Assembly (NCBI GenBank): GCA_003695655.1
Contig: RFIF01000614.1
Span: forward strand, 1 to 34,184
DNA length: 34,184 bases
Reading direction: 5' to 3'
Origin: Cyanobacteria bacterium J069
GTDB taxonomy: Bacteria > Cyanobacteriota > Cyanobacteriia > Elainellales > Elainellaceae
Shown here: positions 7,334-14,794 of the stretch, piece by piece
How positions within the stretch are numbered: position 1 is the stretch's first letter
How the letters are laid out: the number at the start of each line of letters is the position of its first letter
Translations under genes and position numbers: made by a program
The notes under the pieces: model-generated
What the model saw: the letters and a program-made list of their open reading frames with translations, nothing else
The model's database searches: none
What the model was told of the DNA's origin: nothing

Positions 7334-7504
7334 CTCCTGCCCCAACCCGGTGGGGGGTCTGACTCTCGTGCGGGTCACTCCTCAACCGGTCTATGCTCGA
7401 AGCACAGCCCCGCTCCGGTATCCGTTAGCCTGCCCAGGCTGCTTTCATCCGTACTTTCACGCAGGACTATCTTAACTAGGGATGTAGTCCAACAGGGTCG
7501 TGAC
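7334..7504 (-). ncRNA. Structured RNA-like patch, possibly an IS200/IS605-type omega-RNA remnant
   Basis: Read on the minus strand, this 170-bp patch contains nested hairpins: AGCCT-GGGC-AGGCT (plus strand 7427-7440); an ACCGG...CCGGT stem (7385-7389 with 7415-7419) enclosing TGTGCT-TCG-AGCATA; a GTGACCCGCACGAGAGTCA segment; and CCCCA-N6-TGGGG. The layout reminds me of the non-coding 3' end of tnpB elements, but no tnpB ORF or fragment is found. It lies between the TrpD2-like gene and the Trypco1 gene, antisense to both. Low certainty; it could be another structured RNA or a decayed repeat. Confidence 0.3.
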
Positions 7505-7554
7505 TGATGCCGATAGCGGGTGCGGGGGATGAGGAGTTATTGACAGGATTGAAA

Positions 7555-8118
7555 ATGCCTAAACTGCAACCAATACAGCTTGAAGATGGTAGCGTGATCT
7601 ACGTCGAGGCGACGGATGACATACAGGCCGTTTCACCATCTCCGTATGACAGCGGGAATGGTGCTGCGTATCCATCTGAACCGACTGAAGAAACGACTCG
7701 CACGTCCAAAGGATGGCATCGACCCAACCCAAACAACCAAATGGCGCAAAGCTTTCAGGCGATCGAAAGCACGATTAAAACCTACACACAGTACACGCTC
7801 AATGCCTTTCGTGATGCCGCAATGGCTGATGTAAAGCGGGTCACGCTGGAGTTTGGGGTGAATGTTAGTGGTGTGGGCGGTGTGCCTTACATCGCCACTG
7901 GCACGGCGGGCTGCAATATCAAAGTCGTCGTCGAATGTGCCTTTCCTGAGCGGACAGCACCTGAAGCGATCGCCTCTCAGGTGGCCCCATCGCCAGCAGC
8001 CATACCCCCCGCTCCAGCCTCCCAACCATTCAGAGAACCCTCGCTCGCCGCAGGGCATCACGCTGCACATCCCCCAAACGGGGTGAAACCACCGCCACCG
8101 CCGCGATCGCCCTCATAG
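7555..8118 (+). CDS. Trypco1-domain (CU044_2847 family) protein
   Basis: This protein of 187 residues begins with the LEDGSVIYVE strand pair and continues, after a low-complexity linker, into KRVTLEFGVNVSGVGGVPYI and CNIKVVVECAF. This is the pattern of the trypsin-co-occurring domain 1 (CU044_2847) family. Such domains are found beside trypsin-like proteases and ATPases in predicted conflict systems. The C-terminal 50 residues are Pro/Ala-rich and look disordered. I chose the ATG at 7555 because AGGA (7545-7548) sits 6 bp upstream; the in-frame ATG at 7507 has no such site. No protease or ATPase gene is adjacent, so it is an orphan here. Biochemical function unknown. Confidence 0.75.
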   Translation: MPKLQPIQLEDGSVIYVEATDDIQAVSPSPYDSGNGAAYPSEPTEETTRTSKGWHRPNPNNQMAQSFQAIESTIKTYTQYTLNAFRDAAMADVKRVTLEFGVNVSGVGGVPYIATGTAGCNIKVVVECAFPERTAPEAIASQVAPSPAAIPPAPASQPFREPSLAAGHHAAHPPNGVKPPPPPRSPS

Positions 8119-8225
8119 ACCCTAAACGGCGATCGATTTTTAGAATGATCTAAAGCGGGATGACTGGGAACTTTATGCCAAATCATTCCGCTGTTTTCGC
8201 AGCACCACTTGCGGTTCTGAAATGC

Positions 8226-9245
8226 TTAAACGGCAGCCTTTTCTGACGGCTTCACTTCATCTTTGAGGGGATTGCCCTGCTCAAAATCGCTGATGCTGGC
8301 GATCGTCGTCGTGGTGATATCGTTCAGCGCTTCGCGGGTGAAAAACGCCTGATGTGCTGTTATAACCACGTTTGGAAAAGACTGCAAAAGCTGAAATGTA
8401 TCGTCTTGGATCACTGTATCCGACAGGTCGCGGAAAAATAAATTCGCCTCTTCTTCGTAAACATCAATACCCAGATAGCCGATTTTGCCAGATTTGATGC
8501 CGTGGATGGCCGCTTTGGTGTCGATCAGCTTTCCCCGGCTGGTGTTGATCAGCATTACGCCATTTTTCATCTGCTCAACGGTAGTGGCATTAATCAAATG
8601 ATCATTTTCTGGGGTCAGCGGACAGTGCAGCGAGATAATATCCGACTGGGACAGCAACTCTGGCAGGTCTACATACCGAGCACCGTCTAAGGCTTCAAAC
8701 TTAGGACTTGGGTAAGGGTCATAGCCCAGCAGACGACAGCCAAAGCCCTGCATAATTTGGGCAAAGATGATCCCAATTTTGCCCGTGCCCACCACGCCCA
8801 CGGTCTTGCCATGCAGGTCAAAGCCCAGTAGACCATTGAGAGAAAAATTGTCGTCTCGCACCCGACTGTAGGCTCGATAGAGCTTACGGTTGAGCATTTG
8901 AATCAGCCCAACCGCGTGTTCGGCGACGGAATAGGGCGAGTAGACAACCACTCGCACGATTTTGATGCCCAGTGCGTCTGCGGCTGCTAGGTCAACATTG
9001 TTATATCCGGTGCAGCGGAGTGCAATTAGTCGAGTTCCCTGGGATGCCAAGACATCGAGGGTTTCAGCGTTTACCTCATCGTTCACAAACACGCAGACAG
9101 CAGGAAAGCCAGCCGCCAGCACCGCGGTTTTGAGTTCCAGGCGGACATCAAAATAAACCAGTTCGTGGGGCGCTCCTGCCGCCGCGTTGGCAGCCGTTAA
9201 AAATTGACGATCGTAAGGCTCGGTACTAAAAACAGCGACCTTCAT
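8226..9245 (-). CDS. ldhA: D-lactate dehydrogenase-type 2-hydroxyacid dehydrogenase
   Basis: This 339-residue member of the D-isomer-specific 2-hydroxyacid dehydrogenases has the NAD-binding motif GVVGTGKIG (150-158), the substrate/catalytic Arg237 in LINTSRGKL, the acidic partner in DVYEEE (262-266), and the catalytic His298 in ITAHQAFFT. The N-terminal MKVAVFSTEPYDRQFL and full-length similarity to cyanobacterial Ddh suggest reduction of pyruvate to D-lactate with NADH in fermentation. Related 2-ketoacids are possible substrates. It is cytosolic and monocistronic. It is divergent from the S9 peptidase, and a 12-bp repeat array lies upstream of its start. Confidence 0.9.
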   Translation of the reverse strand: MKVAVFSTEPYDRQFLTAANAAAGAPHELVYFDVRLELKTAVLAAGFPAVCVFVNDEVNAETLDVLASQGTRLIALRCTGYNNVDLAAADALGIKIVRVVVYSPYSVAEHAVGLIQMLNRKLYRAYSRVRDDNFSLNGLLGFDLHGKTVGVVGTGKIGIIFAQIMQGFGCRLLGYDPYPSPKFEALDGARYVDLPELLSQSDIISLHCPLTPENDHLINATTVEQMKNGVMLINTSRGKLIDTKAAIHGIKSGKIGYLGIDVYEEEANLFFRDLSDTVIQDDTFQLLQSFPNVVITAHQAFFTREALNDITTTTIASISDFEQGNPLKDEVKPSEKAAV

Positions 9246-9311
9246 GCGGGTGCTCCTCGAGATGAAGTGTCTTTCGACGCCAGAATAGGCATGAGGTGTA
9301 CGATGCGTATT

Positions 9312-9443
9312 CTGGGTGATCCATTGGGCGATCTTATGGGCGATCCATTGGGAAACCCACTGGGTAATTCATTGGGAAACCCGCTGGGTGATCTACTGGG
9401 AAATCCACTGGGTGATTCATTGGGAAACCCACTGGGCGATCGC
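9312..9443 (+). repeat. Eleven-unit 12-bp tandem array
   Basis: Eleven consecutive 12-bp units fit the consensus YTGGGNRATYYA, for example CTGGGTGATCCA, TTGGGAAACCCA and CTGGGCGATCGC. Neighbouring units alternate, giving a partial 24-bp higher-order repeat, and the array ends in a HIP1 core. An in-frame ORF from an ATG at 9303 to a stop at 9618-9620 (105 residues) would read the array as LGDP/LGNP/LGNS tetrapeptides followed by a non-repetitive tail. I see no clear ribosome-binding site and do not call it a gene. The array lies between the divergent ldhA and S9 peptidase starts, in a 383-bp gap that otherwise holds nothing recognisable. Confidence 0.9.
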
Positions 9444-9628
9444 TCAACCGACTCTTTAGGCGTTGACTCGCTGCCTAAAGTTTGCAGCCTAATAATATCT
9501 GCAAAACAGGGAACTCAACGCTATTCTGCGATACATTGGCAGCTAGACGGGTGGTCGCCAGACAAGCAGCCAGATCAGTTGAGCTGCTTGAGGCTCGCCG
9601 TTTTGACCGAGGCACCGTAGGGAAATCT

Positions 9629-11578
9629 ATGAAAACATCGCAAACTGCTCCTTTTGGCTCCTGGAAGTCACCAATTAGCTCAGACCTGATTGTGGCAGGC
9701 AGCATTCGACTGGGTGAGGTGCGGCTAGATGGAGAAGCGATCTACTGGAGTGAAGGACGACCGACGGAGGGCGGGCGCAGCGTGGTTGTGCGGCGATCGC
9801 CCAGCGGTTCAACCACCGATCTAACGCCTATGCCGTTCAACGTTCGCACTCGCGTGCATGAATATGGCGGCGGTGCATACATCGTCCAAGACGGCATTGT
9901 GTATTTTTCAAACTTTGCTGACCAGCGATTGTATCAGCAGCGCCAGGAGCAAGCGCCTCAACCACTGACGCCAGCCGGTGAATTTCGCTATGCCGATGCC
10001 GTGTTTGATCCGGTGCGAAATCGACTGATCTGCGTGCGCGAAGATCATTCTGCGGATGATCATGAACCCGTGAATGCTATCGTCTCGATTGACCTCTCAT
10101 CTGCGGGCGAAGCGCTGGACGCAGGAACAGTGCTGGTGTCGGGGCGAGACTTCTACGCCTATCCCCGACTCAGTCCCGACGGCTCTCGGCTGTGTTGGAT
10201 TGATTGGAATCATCCCAACATGCCGTGGGACGGAACAACGCTGTGGGTGACAACGGTCAACGCAGACGGCAGCCTGGGCGAACCGCAAAACCTCATCGGC
10301 AGTGAGGCGGAGTCGATCTTTCAGCCGGAGTGGTCGCCCGATGGTGAACTGTACTTTGTAAGCGATCGCACGAATTGGTGGAACCTCTACCGCTGGAACT
10401 TTGACACGGCCACGCCAGAGCCGCTGTGCCCTAAAGCGTCAGAATTTGGCTTGCCGCTGTGGGTGTTTGGCATGACTACTTACGGCTTTGAGTCGGCAGA
10501 CTCGCTAATTTGCACCTACAGCGAAGGTGGTGTTTCAAAACTGGCGCGGCTGCACCCCCGCACGCTAGTCCTCACCGAAATTCCAACCCCTTACACCAGC
10601 ATTGGTGGGATTCAGGTTTCCGGTTCTGCGGTGGTGTTTGGGGCCGGTTCGCCCACGACGCCAGGGGCGATCGCCCATCTCGATCTATCCACTGGGCAAA
10701 TCACCGAACTGCGCCGCTCCAGCACGCTAGCGATCGACGCGGGCTACATTTCTGTACCCCAGGCCATCGAGTTCCCCACCACAAACGGACTCACCGCCCA
10801 CGGCTTTTTCTATCCACCGCAAAATCAGGACTTTACTGCGCCCGCAGGCGAAAAACCGCCCCTGCTGGTGAAAATTCACGGCGGCCCCACCGCCGCCACC
10901 AGTGCCACCTTTAGCCCCAGCATTCAATATTGGACGAGTCGGGGCATCGCCATTTTGGACGTGAACTATGGCGGCAGCACGGGCTACGGGCGCGACTATC
11001 GCGAACGGCTAAAGGGCAACTGGGGCATCGTGGACGTGGATGACTGCGTGAATGGGGCGAAGTATCTGGCAGAACAAGGGCTGGTGGATGGCGATCGCCT
11101 CTGCATCGACGGCGGCAGCGCGGGCGGCTACACCACACTGGCGGCGCTGGCCTTCCGCGATCTGTTCAAAGCTGGGGCTAGCCACTACGGCGTCAGCGAT
11201 TTAGAAGCTCTAGCCAAAGACACCCACAAGTTTGAATCGCGCTATCTCGACGGGCTAATTGGCCCCTATCCGGCACGGCGCGATCTGTATATCGAGCGAT
11301 CGCCCATCCATGCCATCGATCGGCTCAACTGCCCACTAATTTTCTTCCAGGGCGACGAAGACAAAATCGTGCCGCCCAACCAGGCAGAGATGATGGTTAA
11401 TGCGCTTCAGGAAAAAGGCTTGCCTGTGGCCTACGTCTTGTTTAAAGGAGAGCAGCACGGCTTCCGCAAAGCCGAGAATATCAAACGAGCGCTAGATGGC
11501 GAACTCTATTTCTATGCGCGGGTGTTTGGTTTTCCGCTGGCGGAGCAGATGGAAAGTGTGGCGATCGCCAATTTATAG
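9629..11578 (+). CDS. S9-family prolyl oligopeptidase / acylaminoacyl peptidase
   Basis: This protein of 649 residues combines an N-terminal beta-propeller (about 30-380; repeats such as [19 protein letters not shown] and [17 protein letters not shown]) with a C-terminal alpha/beta hydrolase. The catalytic triad is visible: Ser497 in GGSAGGY, Asp576 in GDEDKIVPP and His610 in GEQHGFRK, with the oxyanion HGGP earlier. The propeller restricts access, so short peptides or N-acylated peptides are the likely substrates. No signal peptide is seen, so it is cytosolic. The start at 9629 has TAGGGA 5 bp upstream; an upstream in-frame extension from 9482 lacks conserved sequence and was rejected. Confidence 0.93.
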   Translation: MKTSQTAPFGSWKSPISSDLIVAGSIRLGEVRLDGEAIYWSEGRPTEGGRSVVVRRSPSGSTTDLTPMPFNVRTRVHEYGGGAYIVQDGIVYFSNFADQRLYQQRQEQAPQPLTPAGEFRYADAVFDPVRNRLICVREDHSADDHEPVNAIVSIDLSSAGEALDAGTVLVSGRDFYAYPRLSPDGSRLCWIDWNHPNMPWDGTTLWVTTVNADGSLGEPQNLIGSEAESIFQPEWSPDGELYFVSDRTNWWNLYRWNFDTATPEPLCPKASEFGLPLWVFGMTTYGFESADSLICTYSEGGVSKLARLHPRTLVLTEIPTPYTSIGGIQVSGSAVVFGAGSPTTPGAIAHLDLSTGQITELRRSSTLAIDAGYISVPQAIEFPTTNGLTAHGFFYPPQNQDFTAPAGEKPPLLVKIHGGPTAATSATFSPSIQYWTSRGIAILDVNYGGSTGYGRDYRERLKGNWGIVDVDDCVNGAKYLAEQGLVDGDRLCIDGGSAGGYTTLAALAFRDLFKAGASHYGVSDLEALAKDTHKFESRYLDGLIGPYPARRDLYIERSPIHAIDRLNCPLIFFQGDEDKIVPPNQAEMMVNALQEKGLPVAYVLFKGEQHGFRKAENIKRALDGELYFYARVFGFPLAEQMESVAIANL

Positions 11579-12018
11579 TCCATCTGTAAAAGCCGGTAAA
11601 AGCCTGATAAAAGTCAGGGTTTCTTAAACAGCCAGCCGCAGCCTCACAAAGCTGATGGCTTCCAACGATACAGCAAACCGGGAAAAAGCGGGTTAACTGA
11701 CCAACCCGTTCCCTCATCCCCTTCTGCCAGAGCAGCAAAAGGGAAACCGGAGCATAAAACTAGACCTGAAGCCCTTCTCTCCCGCTCTGGAAGAGGGGTT
11801 GGCATGAGGGCGATTCGAGGTTTGATAGTCAATCAGGAAGAAAAGTTTGGACAAACCAGGGTTTAAGTGTCGTTATTCCTGGAAAAAAGGCATTTAAAAA
11901 AGTCCGTATAATTTCCCTAGACTTTATTTTATCTTCATCACAAACCCCTGAAATTTTACGAGCATTCAGAAAGGACTACTTAAGAATAGGACTTAGGTAA
12001 GTTTAGCAGGGTAACCCT
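11579..12018. other. Intergenic region between the S9 peptidase and rfbF
   Basis: There is no credible gene in these 440 bp. An imperfect palindromic element occupies 11711-11810: CCCTCATCCCCTTCTGCCAG at the left and the complement of GCCCTCATGCCAACCCCT at the right, with an AGAGC/GCTCT inner arm. It resembles the dispersed CCCTCATCCCC...GGGTGAGGG repeats common in cyanobacterial genomes. TAGGACTTAGGTAAG near 11987 resembles one end of the mini-element found at 16314 and 26185. AT-rich sequence at 11880-11960 probably carries the rfb promoter. Confidence 0.6.
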
Positions 12019-12792
12019 ATGAAGGCAGTCATCTTAGCTGGAGGTTTGGGGACTCGCTTGAGCGAGGAAACATCTATCAAGCCCAAGCCGATGGTCGAGG
12101 TGGGCGGACAGCCCATTCTCTGGCACATCATGAAGATCTATGCTGCCCACGGCATTAACGACTTCATTATTTGTTGCGGCTATAAGGGTTACGTGATTAA
12201 AGAATATTTTGCCAACTATTTTCTGCGGATGTCGGATGTCACATTTGACATGCGATTTAACCAGATGAATATTCACTCCGGCTATGCCGAACCCTGGCGG
12301 GTGACGCTAGTAGACACAGGCGAAAACTCCATGACTGGCGGTCGTCTGCGGCGCGTGCGAGAGCACATTGGTAATGAAACTTTTTGCTTTACTTACGGAG
12401 ATGGTGTAAGCAATGTCAACATCACCGAACTCGTTGAGTTTCATAAGCAGCAATCTACTCTCGCAACGCTAACTGCCGTACAGCCACAGGGTCGTTTTGG
12501 GGCGATCGCCCTCAGCGAAGAGCAAACCAAAATCGCCCAGTTTCACGAAAAGCCCGTCGGCGACGGAGCCTGGATCAATGGCGGCTACTTTGTGCTAGAA
12601 CCGCAAGTGATTGACTACGTTGAAGATGATTCCACCGTATGGGAGCAAGAGCCGCTGCAAAAGCTAGCGCACATGTCCCAACTCTCCGCCTACAGGCACG
12701 AAGGCTTTTGGCAGCCCATGGACACCCTGCGCGACAAGAAATACCTTGAAGACCTATGGTTTAGCGGGAATGCGCCCTGGAAAACCTGGTAA
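12019..12792 (+). CDS. rfbF: Glucose-1-phosphate cytidylyltransferase
   Basis: This 257-residue nucleotidyltransferase makes CDP-glucose from CTP and glucose-1-phosphate, the entry step to CDP-activated deoxysugars. The signature [20 protein letters not shown] at the N terminus is the nucleotide-binding/pyrophosphorylase loop; [21 protein letters not shown] follows. TYGDGVSNV carries the metal-binding Asp, and the [18 protein letters not shown] block is typical of RfbF. Length matches the family (about 257). It is the first gene of a polysaccharide-precursor cluster on the plus strand; the next, rfbG, starts 308 bp on, after a gap holding a repeat element. Confidence 0.96.
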   Translation: MKAVILAGGLGTRLSEETSIKPKPMVEVGGQPILWHIMKIYAAHGINDFIICCGYKGYVIKEYFANYFLRMSDVTFDMRFNQMNIHSGYAEPWRVTLVDTGENSMTGGRLRRVREHIGNETFCFTYGDGVSNVNITELVEFHKQQSTLATLTAVQPQGRFGAIALSEEQTKIAQFHEKPVGDGAWINGGYFVLEPQVIDYVEDDSTVWEQEPLQKLAHMSQLSAYRHEGFWQPMDTLRDKKYLEDLWFSGNAPWKTW

Positions 12793-13100
12793 GTCTGTTT
12801 GAAAGAATTCGCAAATGCTGAAAGAGCGATCCATAAAAACCTACAAAAACTAAAACAGGGCTGACAAGACTTTTGCTTACTTTCACTGGTTGATCGGTCT
12901 GCATCGTGGGTTTATTTAAGTCCATCCAATCCAGTTGATTAATCAGTTGGTGACTTACGGATTTGACGCATGAAATGCTGAAAGCGGGTTGAATTTGCGC
13001 AAGTGTTTCCTGTGCAAATTCAACCAACTGCGTAAGTTCTAAAGTTCCTTAAGTAGAGGATTGCAGCCCTCTCACGCAGTCTACGAACCTGAGAGGCGAA
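12793..13100. other. rfbF-rfbG gap with a divergent palindromic mini-element
   Basis: These 308 bp hold no gene. At about 12952-13040 lies an 89-bp segment starting GACTTACG and ending in CAACTGCGTAAGTTCT, the end sequence of the mini-elements at 16314 and 26185. Inside it is a different hairpin: GGTTGAATTTGCGCA (12987-13001) pairs with TGTGCAAATTCAACC (13011-13025) with one mismatch. The left end is degenerate and no convincing target duplication remains, so it is an old or distant copy. The hairpin could also attenuate rfbG transcription. Confidence 0.5.
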
Positions 13101-14225
13101 ATGGAGCCAAAATTCTGGAACGGTAAGAAAGTTTTGCTGACGGGGCATACCGGCTTTAAGGGAAGCTGGCTTTCGCTTTGGCTGCGACGCTTAGGGGCAA
13201 CGGTCATCGGCTACTCGCAGCCAGCACCTACCCATCCGAGTTTGTTTGAAGCCGCCCATGTCGCTGATGGTATGACCTCGATCATTGGCGATATCTGTGA
13301 GCTTGAAAAGCTTCAGCATGTCATGGTGGAACATCAGCCGCAGATTGTCATCCACATGGCGGCTCAGCCTTTGGTGCGCTACTCCTATGCCAACCCGGTC
13401 GAGACTTATGCCGTCAACGTGATGGGCACAGTCAACCTGCTAGAGGCAGTCCGCCATACCGAGAGCGTGCGTTCTGTGGTCGTGATTACGACCGACAAGT
13501 GCTACGAAAATCGGGAGTGGGTCTGGGGCTACCGAGAAGACGAGCCGATGGGCGGACGCGACCCCTACTCTAGCAGCAAGGGATGCGCCGAACTGGTCAC
13601 TGCTGCCTACCGCTCTTCGTTTTTCCCACCTGAGGAATACGATCGCCATCGGGTGGCGGTGGCTAGCGTTCGGGCCGGCAACGTGATTGGCGGCGGCGAC
13701 TGGGCGAGCGATCGCCTGATTCCCGATATTCTGAGGGCGATTCAGGCTCGGCAGCCGGTTCTCATTCGCAGTCCCCACGCCATTCGTCCCTGGCAGCATG
13801 TCCTGGAACCGTTAAGCGGTTACTTAACTTTGGCGGAGCGACTTTGGCAGGAAGGGCCGAAGTACGCAGAAGGCTGGAACTTCGGCCCCAATGACGAAGA
13901 TGCGCGGCCCGTTTCCTGGATTGTCGATCATCTGACTGCACTTTGGGGCGAGGGCGCATCCTGGGAAGTCGATGTTGCACACCATCCCCACGAAGCGCAT
14001 TATCTAAAGCTCGACTGCTCTAAAGCCAAAGCTCGGCTCAACTGGTATCCCCAGCTAAACTTGGCGACGGCGCTGGAGTGGATTGTTGAGTTCTATCGGG
14101 CGTACATTCAAAGCCCAGACATTCGTCCGGTCGTAGAAGCCCAAATTAATCGCTATCAAACCCTTGTCGCGCCACCACCCCCGACTGATTGTGCAGACGT
14201 TGCACCGCTGACAGCAACCCATTAA
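13101..14225 (+). CDS. rfbG: CDP-glucose 4,6-dehydratase
   Basis: This 374-residue short-chain dehydrogenase/reductase of the sugar-nucleotide type converts CDP-glucose to CDP-4-keto-6-deoxyglucose using tightly bound NAD. Visible features are the NAD motif TGHTGFKGSW (14-23), the catalytic Y-x3-K in DPYSSSKGCAEL, the Thr/Asp pair in VITTDKCYEN, and the conserved RAGNVIGGGDWA and RPWQHVLEPLSGYL blocks. The ATG at 13101 has GAGAGG just upstream. It sits between rfbF and an RmlC-type epimerase gene whose start is 21 bp downstream. The last 20 residues (VAPPPPTDCADVAPLTATH) are a Pro-rich tail not needed for the fold. Confidence 0.96.
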   Translation: MEPKFWNGKKVLLTGHTGFKGSWLSLWLRRLGATVIGYSQPAPTHPSLFEAAHVADGMTSIIGDICELEKLQHVMVEHQPQIVIHMAAQPLVRYSYANPVETYAVNVMGTVNLLEAVRHTESVRSVVVITTDKCYENREWVWGYREDEPMGGRDPYSSSKGCAELVTAAYRSSFFPPEEYDRHRVAVASVRAGNVIGGGDWASDRLIPDILRAIQARQPVLIRSPHAIRPWQHVLEPLSGYLTLAERLWQEGPKYAEGWNFGPNDEDARPVSWIVDHLTALWGEGASWEVDVAHHPHEAHYLKLDCSKAKARLNWYPQLNLATALEWIVEFYRAYIQSPDIRPVVEAQINRYQTLVAPPPPTDCADVAPLTATH

Positions 14226-14246
14226 CACCATCAGAGAGGTCTGTTC

Positions 14247-14792
14247 ATGCTGTTTACCGAAACGCACCTAAAAGGTGCTTTCATTGTCGACCTGGATCGC
14301 AAGTCCGATGACCGGGGATATTTTGCCAGAGCCTTTTGTGGCAAGGAATTTGAAGACCACGGACTGAAGCCGTTTGTGGCTCAGTGCAACCTGTCGTTTA
14401 ACCAAGCGAAAGGAACGCTGAGAGGAATGCACTACCAAGTGGCACCTGCAACGGAAACCAAGCTGATTCGCTGCATTCGAGGCGCAGTTTATGATGTCAT
14501 CATCGACATGCGTCCTGACTCGGCAACCTATTTGCAGCATGTGGGCGTGGAGCTGACGCCAGATAATGGTAGGGCGCTATATGTGCCGGAGATGTTTGCC
14601 CACGGCTATCAAACGCTGACGGATGATGCCGAAGTGATGTACGCCGTCAGCGAGTTTTATACGCCAGGATGCGAGCGCGGAGCTAGATATAACGATCCGA
14701 TTTTTGGAATTCGCTGGCCGCTGCCCGTCGCGGTGATTTCGGAGAAGGATGCGTCCTGGGCATTACTTGAAACTGCGCCTGTAGGAGTTTAA
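14247..14792 (+). CDS. rfbC: dTDP-4-dehydrorhamnose 3,5-epimerase-family protein (RmlC-like)
   Basis: This 181-residue cupin of the RmlC family has the catalytic His62 in GTLRGMHYQ, the partner Tyr132 in EVMYAVSEFY, and the conserved FAHGYQTL and SFNQAKGTLRG blocks. RmlC epimerises the 3 and 5 positions of 4-keto-6-deoxyhexose nucleotides. Here the neighbours are CDP-sugar enzymes and no rmlA/B/D gene is nearby, so its substrate is more likely the CDP-4-keto-6-deoxyglucose made by RfbG than the dTDP form. It has an AGAGAGG ribosome site and ends 2 bp before the next gene, so translational coupling is likely. Confidence 0.93.
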   Translation: MLFTETHLKGAFIVDLDRKSDDRGYFARAFCGKEFEDHGLKPFVAQCNLSFNQAKGTLRGMHYQVAPATETKLIRCIRGAVYDVIIDMRPDSATYLQHVGVELTPDNGRALYVPEMFAHGYQTLTDDAEVMYAVSEFYTPGCERGARYNDPIFGIRWPLPVAVISEKDASWALLETAPVGV

Positions 14793-14794
14793 CC

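Noticed and set aside
7304-7507. 67-codon ORF upstream of the Trypco1 gene
   Set aside because: It runs through the palindromic RNA-like patch, has a GTG start without a ribosome site, and has a composition unlike a protein.
9312-9443. Possible CRISPR array
   Set aside because: Units are 12 bp with no spacers; it is a simple tandem array.
9204-9620. Long ORF of 138 codons spanning the 12-bp array
   Set aside because: Its first 14 codons are antisense to the ldhA coding sequence and there is no ribosome-binding site. Only a shorter frame from 9303 is conceivable, so I report the array and not a gene.
9482-9628. N-terminal extension of the S9 peptidase
   Set aside because: The added 49 residues are not family-like, and a good ribosome site precedes the ATG at 9629.
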